Below are positions 17,760-26,494 of a stretch of DNA of 64,000 bases, in pieces. The number at the start of each line of letters is the position of its first letter. Positions within the stretch are counted from its first letter, which is position 1. The notes under the pieces were generated by a model, which was not told where the DNA came from, ran no database searches, and saw only the letters and a list, made by a program, of their open reading frames with translations. The position numbers were made by a program, and so were the translations under genes. The stretch spans positions 310,001 to 374,000 of the forward strand of contig JAEYKI010000008.1 of the NCBI GenBank assembly GCA_023408315.1, given 5' to 3'. This DNA is from Bacillota bacterium (lineage in GTDB: Bacteria; Bacillota; Clostridia; Christensenellales; Christensenellaceae).

Positions 17760-19031
17760 TTACAGCACCCCCTTGGAAACAATGCGGAGAATCTCGCCGT
17801 CCGTATGGTATCTGGCGCTTGTATATGTCCGCAGCTTGTTGGAGTTGGTTACAACCGGCATTTTGGCGCATTGCGGGTTGTTCATGTACATGAGCGGGCA
17901 GATATGGGATGCGGTTACGCGCATGCGTTTGAGCTCCGCGGCTTCCGGTGTTTTTGCAAATTCCTGCAGCACGGCCGGAGCAGCCGTTAGCACCGTTGGC
18001 ACGGCAACAGTCCTGCGCCCCTCTGCCGCCAACGCTTTGCGGATGTTTATCGTCCAGTCTTTTAATTGCTTGAGTGAAAGGTGCGGGCAGCCAATGAAGC
18101 AGAGCTTTGGTTTGGCGTCCGGATTTTTCCAGATGCAGGGATAGCTATTGCGCACGCGGTCAATCTCCGCGTCGTCTATCACATAAACCTGCGCGCCGGG
18201 CGAAATCAGCTCTTCCCCCTGTTCCGCAGCCTCGGGCGTAATCCCCTCCACGTGATACAGGCCCACCGCGCCATTGGAAGCCGTTGCCGCGCCCATGTCT
18301 TTTAAATACGCTTTTACATCCTCCGTAAGCCCGCCGCCCAAAAATTTGTCCAGGCCGCGGATATAGGGAACGTCCTCCATTACTTTAAGGCCAATGGCGC
18401 TGCCCAAAAGCTGCGCCTCTGGAATTTTGGTTGTTTTTACCTCCACAACCCATTTGGCCATGCGGCCTTCATCCGTCAAAAGGCCATAGTAGGGTACGTA
18501 TCCGGCAATGCTGCCAAACAACTCCAAAATGCCGGAATTGCGGTTGCACCGCGCGCCCAGCACACTGTTTGCGTATACAACGGCGCTGCTTTCCGCCCAA
18601 CTCAAAACCTCGCTTTTGCCGGGCGTATTGCCAATCTCGTCCATATAGCAGGTGCAGGTAAAAGCGTTTTCATTCATCAGCCCCAGCTCTTTTAACTGCT
18701 TTTCATAGGATTCCTGCTGGGAATACATTACCTTGAAAACAAGGTTTTGTATCACATTTGCGGGAACCGATTTGTCCAGCGGGCGCGGATCGGCGCTGAA
18801 TGGCTGGCCGGAGATTGCCCCCCCGTCTATGAGCGTCTGCATCAGCCCGTATACCGGCTTCATGATAGAAAGGCCAAAGCTGGTGACCAGATGCCCTTTT
18901 TTACCGGTTACCGGAACCATTTTGGGCGCGCCGAACGTTTCCCCGTAGAGGACGAGCGTCCGCATCACCTTGGCCATTACCTCGCCGCGCTCGCCCCCGA
19001 GCACGGCCTGCTGCTCCTGCGTCAATTGCAT
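17760..19031 (-). CDS. Aconitase X catalytic subunit (DUF521)
   Basis: This protein of about 423 residues matches the large subunit of two-chain aconitase X, an iron-sulfur hydro-lyase family. It shows LTQEQQAVLGGERG at the start, an ARCNRNSGILELFG segment, and a C-terminal region with CPLMYMNNP; the conserved cysteines would hold the cluster. The ATG at 19031 follows a G-rich ribosome site. The large and small subunits adjoin, and the flavoenzyme gene ends 31 bases upstream. Dehydration of a hydroxy-acid followed by reduction of the product by that flavoenzyme is a reasonable inference. Confidence 0.9.
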   Translation of the reverse strand: MQLTQEQQAVLGGERGEVMAKVMRTLVLYGETFGAPKMVPVTGKKGHLVTSFGLSIMKPVYGLMQTLIDGGAISGQPFSADPRPLDKSVPANVIQNLVFKVMYSQQESYEKQLKELGLMNENAFTCTCYMDEIGNTPGKSEVLSWAESSAVVYANSVLGARCNRNSGILELFGSIAGYVPYYGLLTDEGRMAKWVVEVKTTKIPEAQLLGSAIGLKVMEDVPYIRGLDKFLGGGLTEDVKAYLKDMGAATASNGAVGLYHVEGITPEAAEQGEELISPGAQVYVIDDAEIDRVRNSYPCIWKNPDAKPKLCFIGCPHLSLKQLKDWTINIRKALAAEGRRTVAVPTVLTAAPAVLQEFAKTPEAAELKRMRVTASHICPLMYMNNPQCAKMPVVTNSNKLRTYTSARYHTDGEILRIVSKGVL

Positions 19032-19062
19032 TTTTCTCCCCCCCCTTTTATTTAAACCGTTT

Positions 19063-21330
19063 CTATATCTTTGAAGACAGCGCCCATGCCGCCCGCGTTG
19101 CTTCCAGCACCCTTCCCGCGGCAAAGCTGTCCCCTATGTTGTACAGTTCCGGCGCCGCTTGCTTTTGCTGTGCCTCAAAGAACATGGAGTCGTCCGGCCG
19201 GCCCCCCATGGCCAGAACAACCAGATCGGCCTCCAGCACTTCTTCTTTTTCGTCCGGGCCAATTTTTTTGGCCAAAGGGTTTTCTATGTTCTTTGGCAGT
19301 ATGGGCTGCCATGTGTTGTACGGATTGGGCACTCCTTTTGAAACGTTGCGTACAATGTGCACGTTGTTTCCTTCAAATCCGGTGACGCGCGCGCAGTTCA
19401 GCAGGCGCACACCCGCTTTTTTTAAATAATAGATCAGGTGCCCGCGGTTGGCCGTACATGCCCCCTCCATCATATGGGGCAGCATGTCCGCAACGGTTAC
19501 GTCCCTGCCCAGTTCATAGCTGAGCCAGTACGCCGTCTCGCAGCCCACCGCGCCCCCTCCTATCACAACAATTTTTTGCGCGCCCTCCGCCAGGGCGGCG
19601 TCGCACAGCAGGTCGGTCGCCTGCACGGTGCGGGCCTTCTCTGCGCCCGGCAGTTTTGGGCTTATGTTCTGCGTTCCTGTGGCAAACAAAATAACGTCAT
19701 AATTCTGGGATTTCAGCCAGTCCACATCCACCGCGCGCTCCATGTAAACCGCAAGGTCTTCTCCTTTTGCCTCCTCCAGCACATGTTCCAGGTACGCTTT
19801 ATAGTTCTGTATTTCATATTTTACCTTGGGCACGCATCCGGGAATAATCCGGCCGCCTATCTGCCCGGATTTTTCAAACAGATCCACCTTATGGCCGCGC
19901 TTTGACGCGTCTGCAGCGAACAGCACGCCCGCAGGCCCCGCGCCCACCACGGCAATCCGTTTGGGTATTGCCGCCGGTGCCGGGGATTCTTCCATAACGT
20001 CTTCAAACCCTGTAAGCGGGTTCACCGCGCACTGCGGATGCCCTCCGTCCACAAATTCGTTGATGCAGCCTTCCTGGCAGCCGATACACGGGCGGATGTC
20101 CTCCACCTGGCCGGCAAACGCTTTTTTGGGCCAATCCGGATCTGCCAGCAGGGGGCGGCCCAGCATCACCATGTCGCAGTCCCCGTTTCGCAGGGCGCGC
20201 TCCGCAATGTCCGGATACCCCAGTTTGCCAACGCCCACAACAGGCACTTCCAGCCCCGCGTTGGAGCGTATGTTTTTTTGTTTAAAATATTCCTTTGCCG
20301 CCCTGGCAACATCCAGGAAGCACCCCGCCGGCATTCCGGCAGGCGGATGCGGCAGCCACCAGTTATCGTAACAGCCCAGGTCCACGTCGAATATGTCCAC
20401 GCCGGCGCGCACAAGGCTTTCCATGTATGCCAGCGTGTCCGCGATTGTACGGCCATTTTTGAATTTTTTAAGGGCGGGAATGTTCATGCCCTCCCCATAT
20501 GTTTCGTTCAGGGCAAGGGACAGGTCTATGCGGTACATAATGGGGTACGCGTCCCCGCAGCGCCTGCGTATTTCACGGATAAGATCAATCCCAAACCGCT
20601 GACAGTCCGCGTACCGCCCCAGTTTGCGCCGGTTGAATGCCGGGTTGGTCATCTGCTCCAGCAGATAGCCCTCGTGCCCGTGCAGGTATACGCCGTCAAG
20701 GCCGGCGGCGTTTGCATCCGCGGCCGCCTGCCCAGCGTTTTTAACAATTTTTTTCAGCCTTGCGTCCGTCAGCGGCAGGCAGGGTATCTGCGGTATATAA
20801 AAGTTGGGATTCATGGAAGCGGAGACCGGAAATTTTTTCATGGTGATGAGGCACTGCGGATTGCCCACGCGCCCAAGCCCCGGCGTAAGCTGCACAAATA
20901 TTTTGCTTCCATAAGCGTGCACGCCCTGCGCCAGGTCCCGCCACCCGGAAAACACAGTGCGGCTGCGGTCTATCCTGGGGAAATAAGACAGCTCTCCCAG
21001 CTCCGTGATAGAATGGTCTATGCCGTGGCTGATGGGCACAAGGCCCGTTGTAATCAGCCCCACCCCGCCCTTGGCGCGCGCAAAAAAGTATTGCAGCATC
21101 TTGGCGTTTGGGCGCCCCGTCTCTTCGCACATGTCTATGTTCCCCATGGGAGCCATAACCAGCCTGTTTTTCACCTTGATGCGGTTAATCTGAACGGGTG
21201 AGAACATGGCGCTGTACGGATAGAGTTCACTGGTCATACGGCCGGTTGCGCCCGCACGGTTTTCCGTATCTGCGCACACCCAATTGCCGTAGCTGTCCAA
21301 TAGTTCCTGAACCTTTTTATCAGTTTTCAA
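19063..21330 (-). CDS. Old-yellow-enzyme-type FMN/FeS/FAD oxidoreductase (2-enoate reductase-like)
   Basis: The 755-residue protein has the three-part build of 2,4-dienoyl-CoA reductase, 2-enoate reductase and BaiCD-type enzymes. An N-terminal FMN barrel (about 38-400) is followed by a 4Fe-4S cysteine cluster (CIGCQEGCINEF plus a later QCAVNP). C-terminal FAD/NAD-binding domains carry AVVGAGPAGVLFA and IVVIGGGAVGCETA. The start is a TTG with AAAGGAG upstream, giving an N-terminal extension of about 30 residues before the barrel. It is the first gene of the aconitase X operon. The reaction is probably reduction of an activated double bond by NADH. Confidence 0.9.
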   Translation of the reverse strand: MKTDKKVQELLDSYGNWVCADTENRAGATGRMTSELYPYSAMFSPVQINRIKVKNRLVMAPMGNIDMCEETGRPNAKMLQYFFARAKGGVGLITTGLVPISHGIDHSITELGELSYFPRIDRSRTVFSGWRDLAQGVHAYGSKIFVQLTPGLGRVGNPQCLITMKKFPVSASMNPNFYIPQIPCLPLTDARLKKIVKNAGQAAADANAAGLDGVYLHGHEGYLLEQMTNPAFNRRKLGRYADCQRFGIDLIREIRRRCGDAYPIMYRIDLSLALNETYGEGMNIPALKKFKNGRTIADTLAYMESLVRAGVDIFDVDLGCYDNWWLPHPPAGMPAGCFLDVARAAKEYFKQKNIRSNAGLEVPVVGVGKLGYPDIAERALRNGDCDMVMLGRPLLADPDWPKKAFAGQVEDIRPCIGCQEGCINEFVDGGHPQCAVNPLTGFEDVMEESPAPAAIPKRIAVVGAGPAGVLFAADASKRGHKVDLFEKSGQIGGRIIPGCVPKVKYEIQNYKAYLEHVLEEAKGEDLAVYMERAVDVDWLKSQNYDVILFATGTQNISPKLPGAEKARTVQATDLLCDAALAEGAQKIVVIGGGAVGCETAYWLSYELGRDVTVADMLPHMMEGACTANRGHLIYYLKKAGVRLLNCARVTGFEGNNVHIVRNVSKGVPNPYNTWQPILPKNIENPLAKKIGPDEKEEVLEADLVVLAMGGRPDDSMFFEAQQKQAAPELYNIGDSFAAGRVLEATRAAWALSSKI

Positions 21331-21381
21331 GAAACAACAACTCCTTTATGAAAAGACTATTTAAATGTAGAAAAATAAAAT

Positions 21382-21413
21382 AAAAAAATGGTACGTTAAT
21401 TTTAACTGTACCA
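21382..21413 (-). terminator. Terminator after the first EFR1 gene
   Basis: TGGTACGTTAA at 21389-21399 pairs with TTAACTGTACCA at 21402-21413 with one bulged base, and the minus strand continues into a seven-T run. It lies 70 bases beyond the EFR1 stop. Confidence 0.85.
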
Positions 21414-21482
21414 CAGATTTTACCAGTTTACAACCACAAACATTTACGAACGGTTGTTTTTTATGCGGTTTTTATTGCGTAT

Positions 21483-22262
21483 CTACAGGTTTTTAAGCCT
21501 GTGGTAGTCCGGGTGCAGGTAACGCCCCCTTGCAGCCGTATTTTTGCCGTATTGAATGGCGCGGGCCGGGCATGCGTTTATGCAGGCCAGGCATTGCGTG
21601 CACTCTTTTTTCCATACGGGTTTGCCTTCCACCGTTATGGAATGAAGGGGGCAGATTTTTTCGCACTGTTTGCAGTTTGTGCACGCGTCTGTGGCGTAAA
21701 ACTGTTTTGTGCTCAGTGCAAACGTGTTGAACAGAATATTGGCCAATGTGGATTTAAGGCCCGCTCCGCTGCCGGGAATGGTGTCCCACACGCCGCTTTT
21801 GCGGGAGGCGATGACGGAATTGATCTCCTTAAGTTTTTCAGCCGCTTTTGACAGGGCCGCGGCCTCCTCTTCCTTGGAATCCGTATCAAACCCGATGATA
21901 TAATTGCTGGGCATTTGGACGGTAAAGGCCGCGTCCAGGGATATGTCTTTTTTGGCGAGCGCTCTCTTCAGAATTTTAGAAGAATCGCCCTCGTCGCCTC
22001 CGCAGGTGGAAACGGAAAATACGTACGGCCTGCCGCCGGTTACAGATAAGCGGCTGATAAAATCCAGTACGAGTCTGGGCGGTCCCCATGCGTACACCGG
22101 GTACACAAACCCGATGACGCCGCTGTCTCCACAAACAATTTCATAAGCTTTCTTCTTTTCCTCAAGTTCTTTTGCAATGGAAACAAGGGTATCTCCCTGC
22201 TGATCGGCAATATTTGCAGCCGCCCACAGGGAATTGCCCGTGCCTGAGAAGTAATAAACCAT
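21483..22262 (-). CDS. EFR1 family ferredoxin-flavodoxin protein (copy 1)
   Basis: This 259-residue protein begins with a flavodoxin-like FMN-binding motif (YYFSGTGNSLWAA) and ends with two 4Fe-4S motifs (CTNCKQCEKICP and CTQCLACINACP). That is the EFR1 layout, thought to shuttle electrons in anaerobes. The ATG at 22262 is about nine bases after AAGGAG; an earlier ATG overlaps the ribosome site and is less likely. A distant paralogue lies at 43139-44020. The partner redox enzyme is unknown. Confidence 0.9.
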   Translation of the reverse strand: MVYYFSGTGNSLWAAANIADQQGDTLVSIAKELEEKKKAYEIVCGDSGVIGFVYPVYAWGPPRLVLDFISRLSVTGGRPYVFSVSTCGGDEGDSSKILKRALAKKDISLDAAFTVQMPSNYIIGFDTDSKEEEAAALSKAAEKLKEINSVIASRKSGVWDTIPGSGAGLKSTLANILFNTFALSTKQFYATDACTNCKQCEKICPLHSITVEGKPVWKKECTQCLACINACPARAIQYGKNTAARGRYLHPDYHRLKNL

Positions 22263-22385
22263 ATAGCGCATCTCCTTTTTATGGATATGGATACAAATCA
22301 TGCTGCCTTAAATATTTTACTAACATTTTATCACAATAGCTCCGGTTTTCCATATAAGGATAAATATTTTATAATCATTTAACTT

Positions 22386-22898
22386 TTACCGGGTCTCATA
22401 AAGCGATTGATCCATAAAAACGTCCAGTTGCTTTTTGCTTACGCCAACGTCTTCCGCCGGGTCCAGCCTGCACCCCGCGAGGCGGTATGCGGGCACGACC
22501 CATACGCCGGAACGGTCGTATGCATAGCTGTTAGCTTCAGCCAATTCTTTCTGATATTTTCCGGCTAAAAGCGCCGCGGCAAACGCGTCTGCGTCCAGCA
22601 GCCCCTGCACGCAGGCGGCAAGAGCCCCGATGTCTTCCACATTTGTGCAGTCTTGCAGCGCCGCGCGGTACATGCGGCGGTGGTATTCCCACAGATCGGT
22701 TTCGTTGTCCTGCGCAAAAAACAGGCCCCGGATTATAAGATCGCTGTGCAGGCCGTATCTTTCGGGACGCGGATGCGATTCGCAGGGCCGCCACACAACT
22801 TCAACCTGCGGGTATTTTTGCAATAACTCTTCCAAATATTCGTGCGCCCGCATGCAATAGGGGCACGCATAGTCAAAAAACACTTCCATTTGCGGCAT
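22386..22898 (-). CDS. DsbA family thioredoxin-fold protein
   Basis: This 170-residue protein starts with a thioredoxin-type CPYC motif in FFDYACPYCMRAHEYL, followed by an all-helical insertion and a conserved cis-proline region (GVWVVPAYRL). It resembles the DsbA/FrnE/2-hydroxychromene carboxylate isomerase group. No signal peptide is present, so it should act in the cytoplasm as a thiol oxidoreductase or related isomerase. The ATG is preceded by GGGAGG. Confidence 0.87.
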   Translation of the reverse strand: MPQMEVFFDYACPYCMRAHEYLEELLQKYPQVEVVWRPCESHPRPERYGLHSDLIIRGLFFAQDNETDLWEYHRRMYRAALQDCTNVEDIGALAACVQGLLDADAFAAALLAGKYQKELAEANSYAYDRSGVWVVPAYRLAGCRLDPAEDVGVSKKQLDVFMDQSLYETR

Positions 22899-23080
22899 GG
22901 CAAGCCCTCCCTGTGCACAAAATCATTGTTTGTATTTTTATTATTGTAGCACGGCGGGGGTCTTTCTTAAATGCCCTTGGCATATGCAGCGCTGTTTTAC
23001 TGCGCCCTATTTACATATGCGCCGTTTGAACTTATACTAATATGCGGCTTATAAAAAAGGCAGAAAAAAGGAGTTTTTTA

Positions 23081-24262
23081 ATGGAAAATAAGCAGCCTGT
23101 ACAGTATGCTAAAATAGGTGTTTTGTCTGCGGCGCATGCGCTTAACGATTTTTACAGCAATTATCTGCCGCAGCTTCTTCCTTTTCTGGTAATTCTGATC
23201 CCCGGTTTTACGGCAACGCAGGCCGCCGTTCTGGTATCTGTGTTTACCATTACCTCTTCTTTTGCGCAGCCGCTCATTGGCCTGTATCTGGACCGTCACG
23301 GCAAGCGCTGGTTTGTATATGTGGGCACGCTGTGGATGGCCGTGCTGCTCTCCCTCACGGGCATCGTAACCAGCTATGCGGCGCTGGTGGCCATTGCGGC
23401 AGCCGCGGGCCTGGGAACCGCCCTGTTCCATCCGCAGGCCGCTTCCATGGTGAACCAGATGAGCGGGAACAAAAAGGGCGTGGTCCTGTCCGCGTTTGTG
23501 GCTTGCGGCAACGTGGGATTCGCGCTCTCTCCCCTGCTGCTTGTACCCGTGTTCCAGACGTTTGGCCTGGCTGCTTCCCTGTATACAGCCATTCCTGGCA
23601 TTATTATCACAGTACTTCTGCTTATGTTTACACCGCGCAGCCAGCCGGATACCACGGAAGTCCCAAGTTTAAAAGAGGTATTTACATCTCTGAAATCCTC
23701 CGCGCGCGAGCTGCTGGCTGTTATGGGCGTAATTGCCGTGCGTTCGCTTGCTTTTACGGGTATGCTCACCATGCTTCCGCTATATTTTAAATCGGAGAAC
23801 ATATCCAACTTAAATGCAAGCTACCTTTTAACCATTCTGCTGATATCGGGCGCGTTCGGGGGCTTGCTGGGCGGCTTTTTGTCCGACCGGTTTGGGCGCA
23901 AACGCCTGATCGTACTTTCACTGATTGCCGCCACGCCGCTGTTTTTTGCGTTCCTTTATACGCAGGGCATATGGAGCACCATTTTTCTGGGATTTGCCGG
24001 CGCAGCGCTGTTTGCCAATTTTTCCGTTACCATTGTTGCGGCGCAGGAAGCCATTCCGGCCAACAAAGCGCTTGCCGCGGGGCTTACCATGGGCTTTGCA
24101 GGAGGCCTGGGAGCCCTTGCCGTTATCTGGATCGGCAACATTGCGGACGCGTTCGGGCTTGGCGCCGCCATATCCGTTCTGTTTTGCCTGCCCGTGCTGG
24201 CAGGGCTGGCCGGCCTGTTTATGAAAAGCCGTCCGCCCGAACATTCGGAACGTAAAAACTGA
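23081..24262 (+). CDS. MFS exporter, fosmidomycin-resistance type
   Basis: The 393-residue protein has about twelve membrane helices and MFS loop motifs (GLYLDRHGKRWF between helices 2 and 3, and GFLSDRFGRKRL between helices 8 and 9). Start and early helices (AHALNDFYSNYLPQLLPFL) resemble the Fsr-type drug-efflux group. The ATG at 23081 is preceded by AAAAAAGGAG; upstream in-frame codons lack similarity. The substrate is not deducible. It lies about 90 bases before the glutaredoxin-like gene on the same strand. Confidence 0.9.
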   Translation: MENKQPVQYAKIGVLSAAHALNDFYSNYLPQLLPFLVILIPGFTATQAAVLVSVFTITSSFAQPLIGLYLDRHGKRWFVYVGTLWMAVLLSLTGIVTSYAALVAIAAAAGLGTALFHPQAASMVNQMSGNKKGVVLSAFVACGNVGFALSPLLLVPVFQTFGLAASLYTAIPGIIITVLLLMFTPRSQPDTTEVPSLKEVFTSLKSSARELLAVMGVIAVRSLAFTGMLTMLPLYFKSENISNLNASYLLTILLISGAFGGLLGGFLSDRFGRKRLIVLSLIAATPLFFAFLYTQGIWSTIFLGFAGAALFANFSVTIVAAQEAIPANKALAAGLTMGFAGGLGALAVIWIGNIADAFGLGAAISVLFCLPVLAGLAGLFMKSRPPEHSERKN

Positions 24263-24353
24263 AATACTGTGTTTTAAAACCGTATGCGGTGTTATATATA
24301 GGTAAGAACTCTGGCAAACTAATACAGATACAAAAACGTTTGGAGATTTGCAA

Positions 24354-24617
24354 ATGAAAGAATTGACCTATTTCCGCCTTTCGTATTGCCCGCACTGCCG
24401 CAATGCGAACGCATATCTGGAAGAACTAAAGGCAGAAAACCCCGAATACTGCAAAATTCCCATCCGGATCATTGACGAAGGCCGGGACCGAAAAACAGCG
24501 GATAAATACGATTATTACTATGTACCCTGCTTTTTTATGGGCAACGAGAAACTGCACGAGGGCGTGCCGACGAAAGACGGCATCCGCAAGGTGCTGGACA
24601 GGGCGCTGGAAGACTGA
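24354..24617 (+). CDS. Glutaredoxin/thioredoxin-like small protein
   Basis: This 87-residue protein has a CPHC redox motif in RLSYCPHCRNANAYLEEL and the thioredoxin-fold cis-proline in YYYVPCFFMG. The length fits a minimal glutaredoxin fold. The ATG at 24354 follows TGGAG with an 8-base gap. It is probably a cytoplasmic thiol-disulfide protein, possibly cotranscribed with the upstream MFS gene, and ends at a strong terminator. Confidence 0.87.
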   Translation: MKELTYFRLSYCPHCRNANAYLEELKAENPEYCKIPIRIIDEGRDRKTADKYDYYYVPCFFMGNEKLHEGVPTKDGIRKVLDRALED

Positions 24618-24620
24618 ACA

Positions 24621-24654
24621 AAAAACGGAGCAGGCAGGCTACTCCGTTTTTTTT
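24621..24654. terminator. Terminator overlapping the end of rnhA
   Basis: AAAAACGGAG at 24621-24630 pairs with CTCCGTTTTT at 24642-24651, ending in eight T on the plus strand. It terminates the glutaredoxin-like gene. The last codons and stop (24639-24641) of the oppositely oriented rnhA lie inside the hairpin, so the DNA is shared. Confidence 0.9.
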
Positions 24655-25112
24655 ATGTTCTTTTTAATCTCATCACGCGCCAGTTTGTCGCACCGGTTGT
24701 TGCGCTCGTCGTCCGCGTGCCCCTTCACTTTATAGAACTTCACCACATGGCTTTTGGTCTCGTTTAAAAGCAGTTTCCACAGATCCTGATTTTCAACCGG
24801 TTTTTTGGCTGCCGTTTTCCAACCGTTGTTCTGCCAGGCCATAATCCAGCCCTTGTCAAACGCATTGTGCAGGTATGCGCTGTCTGTGTACACTTCCACA
24901 ATGCAGCGCTCCTTTAATGCCAGCAGGCCTTTTATAACTGCCAGCAGCTCCATGCGGTTGTTGGTTGTTTCCGGCTCAAATCCGGAGAGCTCTTTTGCCA
25001 CGCCCCTGTATTCAAGAACGCACCCCCATCCGCCCGGGCCGGGGTTGCCGGAACAGGCGCCGTCCGCATACAGGACCACTTTTTTGCATCCAAGGCATTG
25101 CGTATCCGGCAT
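24639..25112 (-). CDS. rnhA: Ribonuclease HI
   Basis: This 157-residue enzyme degrades RNA in RNA-DNA hybrids. The acidic active site is visible: Asp in VVLYADGACSGNPG, Glu in NNRMELLAVIKG, Asp in VYTDSAYL and Asp in GHADDERNNRCDKLA. A short N-terminal extension contains CLGC, which is not standard. The start follows GGAG located in the end of proC, three bases after the proC stop, so the two genes are coupled. The C-terminal lysine-rich codons lie within a terminator. Confidence 0.95.
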   Translation of the reverse strand: MPDTQCLGCKKVVLYADGACSGNPGPGGWGCVLEYRGVAKELSGFEPETTNNRMELLAVIKGLLALKERCIVEVYTDSAYLHNAFDKGWIMAWQNNGWKTAAKKPVENQDLWKLLLNETKSHVVKFYKVKGHADDERNNRCDKLARDEIKKNIKKTE

Positions 25113-25115
25113 GGC

Positions 25116-25913
25116 CTACTCCGAAAGCTTCACAGACTTTTTGACGCACGCGTCAACAGCCTGATCCACGATATCGTCCAGGTCAAACTGATCAAACACG
25201 GCAATCGCTTCTATTGTGGTTCCGCCCGGCGAGCAGACTTCCTTAATGAGCTGCTCCAGTGGCTTGCCCGTCTTTTCCACCATGGCAACCGCGCCCTTCA
25301 TGGTTTGCAGCGCAAGGGTGAGCGAAACTTCCGGCGAGAGCTTCTGGCGCTCGCCAGCCTTTACAAGGGCGTTTAAAAACCGGTACATATATGCCGGGCC
25401 GCTGCCCGACAAGCCCGTAACGGCATCCATGCGGGAAGCGGAAACTTCCGCCACTTTGCCCAGGCAAAGGAATATATTCTTAACAAACGCAAACTCTTCT
25501 TTTTTCAGGCTGCTGGGCACCTCGAAACCGGAGGCGCCCTTGCCCACCATCAGCGGGGTGTTGGGCATAATGCGCAATACCCGCGCATCCACTTTTAAAA
25601 GCTGTGCCATCCTCTTGGTGGTGACGCCGGCCGCAATGGATACCAGCGCTTTTCCCGGAACAGTAATTTCCGCCAGTACGGCAGGCAAGATGTTCGGCTT
25701 TACGCATAGAAATATAATATCGCACTCCTTTTGCAACTGGCCCAAGCCGGAAGCTACATGCACCTTTTTTGTTTCCTTCAAAAGCGCGGCTTTAAAATCG
25801 TCCGTGTCGTATACATAAATGTTCTCCGCGCCCAGAATGTTGTTGTTTATAATGCCGCAGATGATTGCGTTGGCCATATTGCCGCAGCCGATAAAGCCCA
25901 ATTGGTAACTCAT
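25116..25913 (-). CDS. proC: Pyrroline-5-carboxylate reductase
   Basis: The 265-residue protein starts with a Rossmann motif (LGFIGCGNMANAII) and contains the family signature around AVTGLSGSGPAYMY and CSPGGTTIEAI. It catalyses the last step of proline synthesis, reducing pyrroline-5-carboxylate with NAD(P)H. The ATG at 25913 follows GGGGGAG. rnhA follows directly. It diverges from the tRNA-Trp gene. Confidence 0.95.
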   Translation of the reverse strand: MSYQLGFIGCGNMANAIICGIINNNILGAENIYVYDTDDFKAALLKETKKVHVASGLGQLQKECDIIFLCVKPNILPAVLAEITVPGKALVSIAAGVTTKRMAQLLKVDARVLRIMPNTPLMVGKGASGFEVPSSLKKEEFAFVKNIFLCLGKVAEVSASRMDAVTGLSGSGPAYMYRFLNALVKAGERQKLSPEVSLTLALQTMKGAVAMVEKTGKPLEQLIKEVCSPGGTTIEAIAVFDQFDLDDIVDQAVDACVKKSVKLSE

Positions 25914-25942
25914 ACTTTTCTCCCCCGCAAACGAAATAGTAA

Positions 25943-25971
25943 TTGACTTGAACATACAAATTTATTATAAT
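25943..25971 (+). promoter_or_regulatory. Promoter of tRNA-Trp
   Basis: TTGACT (25943-25948) and TATAAT (25966-25971) are separated by 17 bases, a near-consensus sigma-A promoter, 30 bases before the tRNA. The -35 overlaps the upstream region of the divergent proC gene. Confidence 0.88.
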
Positions 25972-26001
25972 ATCCAATGTGCTAAAAAACAAGAAGCATA
26001 T

Positions 26002-26077
26002 AGGGGAGTAGCTCAACTGGTAGAGCAACGGTCTCCAAAACCGTAGGTTGCGTGTTCGATCCGCGTCTCCCCTGCCA
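26002..26077 (+). tRNA. tRNA-Trp (CCA anticodon)
   Basis: A full cloverleaf can be folded. The acceptor AGGGGAG (26002-26008) pairs with CTCCCCT (26067-26073), discriminator G and encoded CCA follow (26075-26077). The anticodon stem ACGGT/ACCGT encloses loop CTCCAAA, with anticodon CCA at 26035-26037. The T arm has TTCGATC. It has its own promoter and terminator. Confidence 0.97.
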
Positions 26078-26080
26078 AAA

Positions 26081-26116
26081 AAAGGCTCTGTAAATGCAAT
26101 TTTTTACAGGGTCTTT
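26081..26116 (+). terminator. Terminator of tRNA-Trp
   Basis: AAAGGCTCTGTAAA and TTTACAGGGTCTTT form an imperfect stem with a short AT loop, beginning right after the tRNA 3' CCA and ending in a T-rich run. Confidence 0.8.
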
Positions 26117-26436
26117 TGCTTTTAAAAGCTGATTACAGTAAATTCTTTATTTTCTCCACTGCTGCCAGCGCCCCGATCCGCAACGTTTTCCAAAGGGGCC
26201 GGACACTCCCGGCTCTCCACCACTTCCAACATATACGCCCATGCAATCAAAACGGTGGACGATATTGAAGAGAGGCTATAGGAAACGCGCTTTAAACCAA
26301 ACAAACATGAAAAAATCAAACAGAGGCCTTCTGCCGTGTCCATTTATCCCATGGATAATCAAAACCACCAGTTGAACCGGTGGTATGCGCCAGCCCTCAG
26401 AGCTTGTGGATTTTAATGCTAAAGCCCATACAAAAA
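26117..26436. other. Intergenic stretch without a supported gene
   Basis: This 320-base gap between the tRNA-Trp terminator and the terminator of the chemoreceptor-like gene has a 73-codon open frame on the minus strand (26122-26343). That frame has no ribosome site and no recognisable domain. I see no clear promoter, repeat or RNA fold. It may be a decayed remnant. Confidence 0.4.
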
Positions 26437-26460
26437 GAAGCAAGGCGCACGCCTTGCCTC
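26437..26460 (-). terminator. Terminator after the MCP-binding-protein fusion gene
   Basis: GCAAGGC (26440-26446) pairs with GCCTTGC (26451-26457), flanked by further complementary bases, with a T run on the minus strand at 26432-26436. It lies about 35 bases past the gene end. Confidence 0.75.
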
Positions 26461-26494
26461 TCTACCCGGTTGTACCCGGCTGTTTGCAGCTTTT

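Noticed and set aside
20038..21201. Open frame of 387 codons on the plus strand opposite the flavoprotein
   Set aside because: No recognisable domain and no ribosome site; the minus-strand flavoprotein explains the coding signal.
26122..26343. 73-codon minus-strand frame after tRNA-Trp
   Set aside because: No ribosome site or domain. It may be decayed sequence but cannot be supported as a gene.
26002..26494. tRNA-Trp as an attachment site for an integrated element
   Set aside because: No integrase gene and no repeat of the tRNA 3' end is seen downstream in this window.
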